Below the pieces are notes generated by a model. The model was not told the DNA's origin. It did not search any database and was given only the letters and a program-made list of their open reading frames with translations. Positions 59,819-64,000 of a stretch of DNA of 64,000 nucleotides are shown here, piece after piece. The stretch is taken from the NCBI GenBank assembly GCA_022360315.1, contig JAKSDA010000438.1, positions 1-64,000 on the forward strand, written 5' to 3'. Position 1 is the stretch's first letter. The number at the start of each line of letters is the position of its first letter. The position numbers and the translations under genes are program-made. The stretch is from Pseudomonadota bacterium (lineage in GTDB: Bacteria; Myxococcota_A; Polyangia; Haliangiales; Haliangiaceae).

Positions 59819-60571
59819 ATGGAGCAATCAACATACCGGGGCATCAACGGCAATCGATCGCGCAATGGCGGGATCGATACCGCCCGGCTGGCCGATGATA
59901 CGGGGTTTCCCACCGTCAAACCTGCCCAGCGCTCGCTCTTGACCGCGCTCGGCTGCCGGGCCTTTGGCGAATCCGGTCCAAGGAAGTACGGAATGAGCCG
60001 ATTTGAATATTACGAGCGGCTTCATTCCATTAACTCCGACATCTATCGATTTATCTTGCTGGACGTTGCCAAAGCGGTTGCCGAGTCCAATGCGGTTGGA
60101 TTGCTCGGTGTCATGCCCACGAACAAAACGACGTTTGATCGGTTCACGGGCGGTCGGGTGAGTCAGTTCGAGTTTGGCCCCGGGGAAGTCCTGGCCCGCG
60201 ACTTTCGCGGGCCCTGCGATCTTTATCTGCAGACCCTGTATCTGGAGCCGAATCGCTACCGCCTCATGCGTCGCCTGCTCAACGGCCTGCTGCGGGCCAT
60301 GGCCGAGCTGTCGCGCGGCGGTATCGACGGCAGCGGACCTGGCGGTGGGGTGCGAATCTTCTGCGAAGCGACCACGCCGGCGGGCAAGAACATCATGGCA
60401 GCCTTTGGAATGACTGGGTGTGGCTTCAGCAAGGATGGCAATCCCATCTATGTCATTCACACCTCGGCCGGCAAGCCGTTGATCATCAATACCCCCCGCA
60501 AATTGCTCAACGCCGAACTGCAAGAGTACGTATCACAGGGCCATTGCATGTGGGGAGACAGTCGCGGCTGA
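59819..60571 (+). CDS. Hypothetical protein, GNAT-like
   Basis: 250 aa. No family assigned with certainty. The second half has an acetyltransferase-like run: GPCDLYLQTLYLEPNRYRLM, a helix LLNGLLRAMAELSRGG, RIFCEATTPAGKNIMAAFGMTG, then DGNPIYVIH. The first ~60 residues are polar and could be non-coding; a start at the ATG giving MSRFEYYERLHS (about 59993) is the alternative. It is third in the rightward set after the PP-loop gene, so an acyl-transfer step in the proposed pathway is possible. Confidence 0.72.
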   Translation: MEQSTYRGINGNRSRNGGIDTARLADDTGFPTVKPAQRSLLTALGCRAFGESGPRKYGMSRFEYYERLHSINSDIYRFILLDVAKAVAESNAVGLLGVMPTNKTTFDRFTGGRVSQFEFGPGEVLARDFRGPCDLYLQTLYLEPNRYRLMRRLLNGLLRAMAELSRGGIDGSGPGGGVRIFCEATTPAGKNIMAAFGMTGCGFSKDGNPIYVIHTSAGKPLIINTPRKLLNAELQEYVSQGHCMWGDSRG

Positions 60572-60626
60572 GCGAGTGAACCGGCCAGGCGAGGATGGTC
60601 AGCGGAGTAGCCGGGCCGGCCTCTGC

Positions 60627-60660
60627 TGTACATTGTACCGAACGATCGGTACAATGTACA
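60627..60660. promoter_or_regulatory. TetR-type operator, 15-bp perfect inverted repeat
   Basis: Arms TGTACATTGTACCGA and TCGGTACAATGTACA are perfect, separated by ACGA. The operator ends 4 bp before the ATG of the tetR remnant, the classic autoregulatory position. It remains intact although the regulator is truncated. Confidence 0.75.
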
Positions 60661-60664
60661 GATA

Positions 60665-60778
60665 ATGGCAGGGACCAGACTGACCAGGGAGCAGGTGCTC
60701 GACCACATTGCCGAGGCGTTTCGGCGCTACGGCTATGAGGGCGCCAATTTGCGACGTAGGCAATCTGACCGAGAATGA
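60665..60778 (+). pseudogene. Truncated TetR-family regulator (N-terminal fragment)
   Basis: The frame from the ATG at 60665 encodes MAGTRLTREQVLDHIAEAFR then RYGYEGANL, the first helix of a TetR DNA-binding domain. After about codon 29 homology stops and the frame ends at 60778. At the break the sequence continues, in another frame, as the 3' part of a pyridoxamine-phosphate-oxidase-like gene. The fragment cannot form a helix-turn-helix. A deletion between two formerly separate genes is the simplest cause. Confidence 0.8.
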
Positions 60779-61112
60779 TCAGGCGTTTCTATTTTTGATG
60801 GATTATGCAAACCGGTCGCGGATCAAGTTGTGGGGTCGGGCTGAATTTGTCGAAGGAGATCCGGATCTACTGGCCAGGGTTGCCGATCCCGAGTATCACG
60901 GCGTGCCCGAGCGAGTGTTGGTTTTTCATGTCGAGGCCTGGGATATCAACTGCTCGCAGCACATCAAGCGGCGTTTTGCCGAGGATGACGTGGCGTTTGC
61001 AGTGAGCGAGTTACAGAGTCGCATCGACACCCCGGAGGTTGAAAATCAGCATTTGCGGCGGCAGCTATCCCTGGTGCGAGGCGAGCGAGGATCCGCCCCT
61101 GGCCCGAGCTAG
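60750..61112 (+). pseudogene. Pyridoxamine 5'-phosphate oxidase-like protein, 3' fragment
   Basis: The frame holds VGNLTENDQAFLFLMDYANR, then IKLWGRAEFVEGDPDLLAR, FHVEAWDINCSQHIKRRF, and a short coiled-coil end. These are the C-terminal ~115 residues of the FMN-binding split-barrel oxidase family (full length about 190-210 aa). The N-terminal ~80 residues are missing; the 5' end joins the tetR fragment near 60750. An in-frame ATG at 60708 lies in tetR sequence and adds unrelated residues. Probably non-functional. Its end overlaps the convergent lipoprotein gene by 4 bp. Confidence 0.8.
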
Positions 61113-62287
61113 CGGCCGCAGAAACCGCCCGTGCAGCTGCCGCCGACGCCGCACTCGATCGATTGGCTGCACGACTTGGGCGCGCAGTAGCCGTCGGGCC
61201 AGGTTGGCTCGTCGACCGTAAAATCGAATTCTGCCGCGCCCCCTGGTGCCTCGCAGGCCAGCCACGGGTCGGCAGTGCAGGGTGTCTCGTCCCGGCAGCG
61301 AAGCAGGCAGAGATCGGCGAGTGAGCCGGCGAAATCGGCACACGCACTCGACGGCGGGCACGAACCCGACAGGCACGGAGCGGAGCAGGCGCCGCGAGCA
61401 CCCACATCGGCACAAAAACCGCTGGCACATGCATGGTGATCGGGCAGGCCCGTGGCGTCGAAACACGACGCGCCTATGGCGCCGAGCGCCCCGGGCACGA
61501 AACAGCCTTTCACCCAGCCGCCACCGCCGGCCATGGGAATCTCCTGACAGGTCAGCTCGTCGGGGCACTCGCTGTCATCGGCGCATGCGAAAAGGCAGAG
61601 CGATCGCTGCCAGTCCTGTGGACTGGACGGATTGGAGGCGGCCAGGTCGGCACAGACTCCGCTTGCACACGGATTGCTCGCGCTGCACTCGACGGAGCAC
61701 AAACCGCGTTCCAGTCCGGGACGGCACGGGACACCATCGCTGCAGACGCATTCGCGATCGTCACTACATTGGCCATCGGCTGTGCAGCGATCGCCGAGTT
61801 CGGCTGGCACCACTCGGACCGCGCCGATCCTCTCGACATCGGCAGTGCCCCCGGGCCCACCCACGGCAAGACTCACCGTGTAGTCGCCTGGCATCGGATA
61901 TTGCTTCACAGGACTGGACTCGGTCGAACCCTGGCCATCGCCAAATTTCCAGTTGTAAATGGTGATCTCGGCTGTAGCCACAGCAGTGAAGCGAAGCTCG
62001 AGCGGGGCTCGGCCGGTGCAGACCTCGGCAACGCCTCCATCCCGCGCCCCGGCGTCGGCCGAGCCGTCCAGTGAACTGCCCGCAGCGATGTTCTGACAGC
62101 CGGCAATGGCAAATTCGACCCAGTTCAGCGACGCCGCGCTGTCACTCGATGGCATGGCATCAACAATAACTGAGGCGTCGTCATGCGGCGCGGCATCGCT
62201 CTGTGCGGCCGAGTTGTCACCACAGGAAATGCCTGCGGACACGACGCCGGAAACGGCCAGAAAGAGCGACCACGGTATGGCGGGCAC
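61109..62287 (-). CDS. Cys-rich lipoprotein with PKD-like domain
   Basis: 392 aa. The signal peptide ends VVSAGISC, a lipobox. After an Asp/Ser/Ala-rich linker comes a PKD-like domain (ELRFTAVATAEITIYNWKFGDGQG, PMPGDYTVSLAVGG), then about 220 residues with some 30 Cys in repeats of the type DGQCSDDRECVCSDG, NPCASGVCADLA and CVGG-like endings, as seen in many myxobacterial surface lipoproteins. It should be outer-membrane or surface-exposed, stabilised by disulphides. No enzyme domain is visible. It is convergent with the pseudogene pair at 60665-61112. Confidence 0.88.
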   Translation of the reverse strand: MPAIPWSLFLAVSGVVSAGISCGDNSAAQSDAAPHDDASVIVDAMPSSDSAASLNWVEFAIAGCQNIAAGSSLDGSADAGARDGGVAEVCTGRAPLELRFTAVATAEITIYNWKFGDGQGSTESSPVKQYPMPGDYTVSLAVGGPGGTADVERIGAVRVVPAELGDRCTADGQCSDDRECVCSDGVPCRPGLERGLCSVECSASNPCASGVCADLAASNPSSPQDWQRSLCLFACADDSECPDELTCQEIPMAGGGGWVKGCFVPGALGAIGASCFDATGLPDHHACASGFCADVGARGACSAPCLSGSCPPSSACADFAGSLADLCLLRCRDETPCTADPWLACEAPGGAAEFDFTVDEPTWPDGYCAPKSCSQSIECGVGGSCTGGFCGR

Positions 62288-62524
62288 CCGGGTAGTATAC
62301 GATTCGAACCCATGGAGCGCAGGTCGGGGGTAACCATTCCCGGACCGGGATTGTTCGACATATCATCTGTAGCGGTTGTATCTGCCGAGACATTGCGCGA
62401 TGAAGGGACCACAGCAGATGGACTGAACGGGGGCCGAGGGCGAATCGGTCGGGCCGCGCACAGTTATGTCGGATCCTTTCCAACGTGATCGAGTGTGGTG
62501 AACAATCCAGGGTAGGTTCTGGCC

Positions 62525-63139
62525 ATGACGTGGACGCTTCTACTTGCTTCGGCATCGCCGCGGCGTCGAGAGCTACTCGAACGGATCGGGATTGTTCTCG
62601 ACATCTGCCCGGCCGATGTGGACGAGACTCCTCACTCCGACGAGGCGCCCCTGGATTATGTGTCTCGCATGGCCGAGAGCAAGGCCGATGTCGTGGCTGC
62701 GAGCCGGACCGGGCCAGGCCAGACCTGGTGGGTGCTCGGGGCCGATACGATCGTCGAGATCGACGGGGCAATTGTGGGCAAGGCGCGCGGCGAGGCCGAG
62801 GCAATAGCCATGCTCGAGCGCCTGGTCGGTCGAGTTCATCGCGTGGCCACTGCCTTTGCAGTGCGCGCATCGCACGGGATAAAGACCGTCCGCACGGTCA
62901 CCACCGAGGTCGTCATGCGTCCGGCCAGTCGGGCCGAGATCACCGACTATGTCGCTGCCGGCGAGTGGCGCGGCAAGGCCGGCGCGTATGCGATCCAGGG
63001 CATGGCCGCCGCTCTGGTCACAGAGGTCCGCGGATCGGTTACCAATGTGATCGGACTGCCTCTGGCCGAAGTGGTCGCCGAGCTCGCCCGCCTGGGCGCG
63101 GGCGGTCCGAGCTATCGACAGGGAGTACCGGCACAATGA
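62525..63139 (+). CDS. maf: Maf-like nucleoside triphosphate pyrophosphatase
   Basis: 204 aa. The N-terminus LLLASASPRRRELLERIGI is the Maf signature (SxSPRR), followed by DVDET and GADTIVEIDG and the end-loop GKAGAYAIQGMAA. Maf proteins hydrolyse dTTP/UTP or modified nucleotides to monophosphates, a house-cleaning function in the cytoplasm. The stop overlaps the yggS start by 4 bp (ATGA), so the two are translationally coupled. Confidence 0.96.
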   Translation: MTWTLLLASASPRRRELLERIGIVLDICPADVDETPHSDEAPLDYVSRMAESKADVVAASRTGPGQTWWVLGADTIVEIDGAIVGKARGEAEAIAMLERLVGRVHRVATAFAVRASHGIKTVRTVTTEVVMRPASRAEITDYVAAGEWRGKAGAYAIQGMAAALVTEVRGSVTNVIGLPLAEVVAELARLGAGGPSYRQGVPAQ

Positions 63140-63870
63140 ACCAGCAACAGCATCACCAAGTAGACCAGACACGAGTCGCCGAGATTCGCGACCGCTTTGG
63201 CCGTGCCCGGGACCGGGTCGAGAAAGCCTGTGCCCGGACTGGCCGCGACCCCGGCGAGGTAACCATCGTGGCCGTGACCAAGCGTCACGCGCCAGTGGTC
63301 ATCGCCAGCGCGCACGCTGCCGGAATCGACCATGTGGGCGAGAACTACGCCCAGGAGATGCGCGACAAACTGGCCGAGCTCGGCCCTTTGGGCAGCCAGC
63401 TGACCTGGCATTTTGTCGGCCGGTTACAGCGCAACAAGGTCAAGTATGTCGCCGGTCACGCCGGGCTCATCCACGCGGTGGACAGTGCCAGCCTGGCTCG
63501 CGAAATCGCCAGACGAGCGGCCAAAATGCAATTGACACAGCGCGTTCTGATCGCGGTCAATGTGGGCGGCGAGGAGCAAAAGGGCGGAGTGTCCCCCGAG
63601 GATGCCGGAGCTCTTTTGGCGACCATTGCCGAGCTCGACGGCATCGAGCCGGCCGGGCTCATGACCATGCCGCCTCTGGCTGCCAGTCCCGAGGACAACC
63701 GAGGTCATTTTCGCGCCCTGGTCGCGCTCCGCGACCGGCTGCGCACACCGGATCGGCCACTGGCCGAGCTGTCCATGGGCACGACCGACGACTTTGAAGT
63801 CGCGGTCGAAGAGGGCGCCACCCTGGTCCGCATCGGCACCGCCATTTTTGGACCCCGACCAGCTGGATGA
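63136..63870 (+). CDS. yggS: PLP homeostasis protein YggS/PROSC
   Basis: 244 aa from the ATG at 63136; the frame is open far upstream through maf in another reading, which is a shadow. The PLP Lys is in TIVAVTKRHAP; other signatures are GIDHVGENYAQEM, WHFVGRLQRNKVKYV, VNVGGEEQKGGVSPED, GLMTMPPL, LSMGTTDDFEVAVEEGATLVRIGTAIFG. YggS binds PLP without known catalysis and balances vitamin B6. It overlaps maf by 4 bp and lies 70 bp before yebC. Confidence 0.96.
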   Translation: MNQQQHHQVDQTRVAEIRDRFGRARDRVEKACARTGRDPGEVTIVAVTKRHAPVVIASAHAAGIDHVGENYAQEMRDKLAELGPLGSQLTWHFVGRLQRNKVKYVAGHAGLIHAVDSASLAREIARRAAKMQLTQRVLIAVNVGGEEQKGGVSPEDAGALLATIAELDGIEPAGLMTMPPLAASPEDNRGHFRALVALRDRLRTPDRPLAELSMGTTDDFEVAVEEGATLVRIGTAIFGPRPAG

Positions 63871-63940
63871 GCGAATCGAGCAATCCGGACGCTATACTAT
63901 TCGTTCTGTACAACGCCAGCAACGAAGCGAAAGGCAGCCA

Positions 63941-64000
63941 TGTCAGGTCACAGCAAATGGTCGACCATCAAGCGCAAAAAAGCCGCGGTGGACGCCAAAC
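63941..64000 (+). CDS. yebC: YebC/PmpR-family regulator, 5' fragment cut by window end
   Basis: The 20 codons present read MSGHSKWSTIKRKKAAVDAK, the invariant start of the YebC/TACO1 family, which helps translation of proline stretches or regulates transcription. A possible -10 TATACT lies at 63893-63898. The rest lies outside the window. Confidence 0.9.

Noticed and set aside
60708-61112. Oxidase-like frame as an intact 134-residue gene
   Set aside because: Its first ~15 codons are tetR sequence read in another frame, and the FMN-binding N-terminal half is missing; annotated as pseudogene.
62485-63138. Reading of yggS as a 461-residue protein starting inside maf
   Set aside because: The upstream part is a frame-shifted shadow of maf, rich in Arg/Gly; the ATGA overlap and family length set the start at 63136.

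Overview
The window is GC-rich, densely coded DNA. It carries four Ser/Thr kinases of eukaryotic type, two ECF sigma factors, a DUF4388 protein, TPR proteins and Cys-rich lipoproteins. This combination points to a myxobacterium (Myxococcota), perhaps of the Haliangium/Nannocystis side. That placement is inferred from gene content; no rRNA marker is present. I saw no tRNA, rRNA, CRISPR array or complete transposase.

Layout. 1-7.5 kb: end of an unknown gene, a molybdopterin oxidoreductase, a divergent quinone-oxidoreductase-like enzyme, and a sugar ABC importer (binding protein plus two permeases, no ATPase). 8-20 kb: M61 peptidase and metallo-beta-lactamase-fold hydrolase downstream of a giant kinase/cyclase-like/AAA/TPR protein, then pgeF and a second kinase-TPR protein preceded by a degenerate GCCGAT repeat. 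20-31 kb: two tandem paralogous small secreted proteins, a MITE-like element, an ECF sigma factor, the threonine-to-glycine pair tdh-kbl, a third kinase, Ppx/GppA phosphatase, a cupin protein, and an Ada-AlkA repair protein with a shortened glycosylase domain. 31-45 kb: fourth kinase, glutamate-cysteine ligase, GlmU, a HupE/UreJ-like membrane protein, a pseudo-receiver/ATPase plus STAS/zinc-ribbon pair, PilT, LysE, a cystathionine-synthase-type enzyme and an AmmeMemoRadiSam-type radical SAM enzyme. 45-53 kb: GAF histidine kinase overlapping an HTTM protein pair, acetyltransferase, second ECF sigma factor, DUF4388 protein, membrane dihaem cytochrome c. 61-64 kb: PKD/Cys-rich lipoprotein, maf, yggS and the start of yebC.

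The most interesting region is 52.9-60.6 kb. A left-going gene set encodes an ectoine-synthase homologue (EctC) without ectA or ectB, a stand-alone acyl carrier protein, an acyl-CoA-dehydrogenase-like flavoenzyme and a stand-alone amino-acid adenylation enzyme. The last three form the cassette that makes dehydro-aminoacyl carrier proteins (prolyl-carrier oxidation in pyrrole and anatoxin pathways). Divergently, across a 200-bp region with a LacI-type palindrome, lie a polytopic membrane protein, a PP-loop amidotransferase-like enzyme and a GNAT-like protein. I propose an undescribed small-molecule pathway in which EctC cyclises a carrier-derived or amidated amino acid. Next to it, at 60.6-61.1 kb, a tetR start with its operator is fused out of frame to the 3' end of a pyridoxamine-phosphate-oxidase-type gene, an apparent deletion scar.

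Short tandem repeats are a second theme. Units of about 13-21 bp recur between genes and inside two kinase genes, including an Asp/Ser repeat in one kinase's activation segment.
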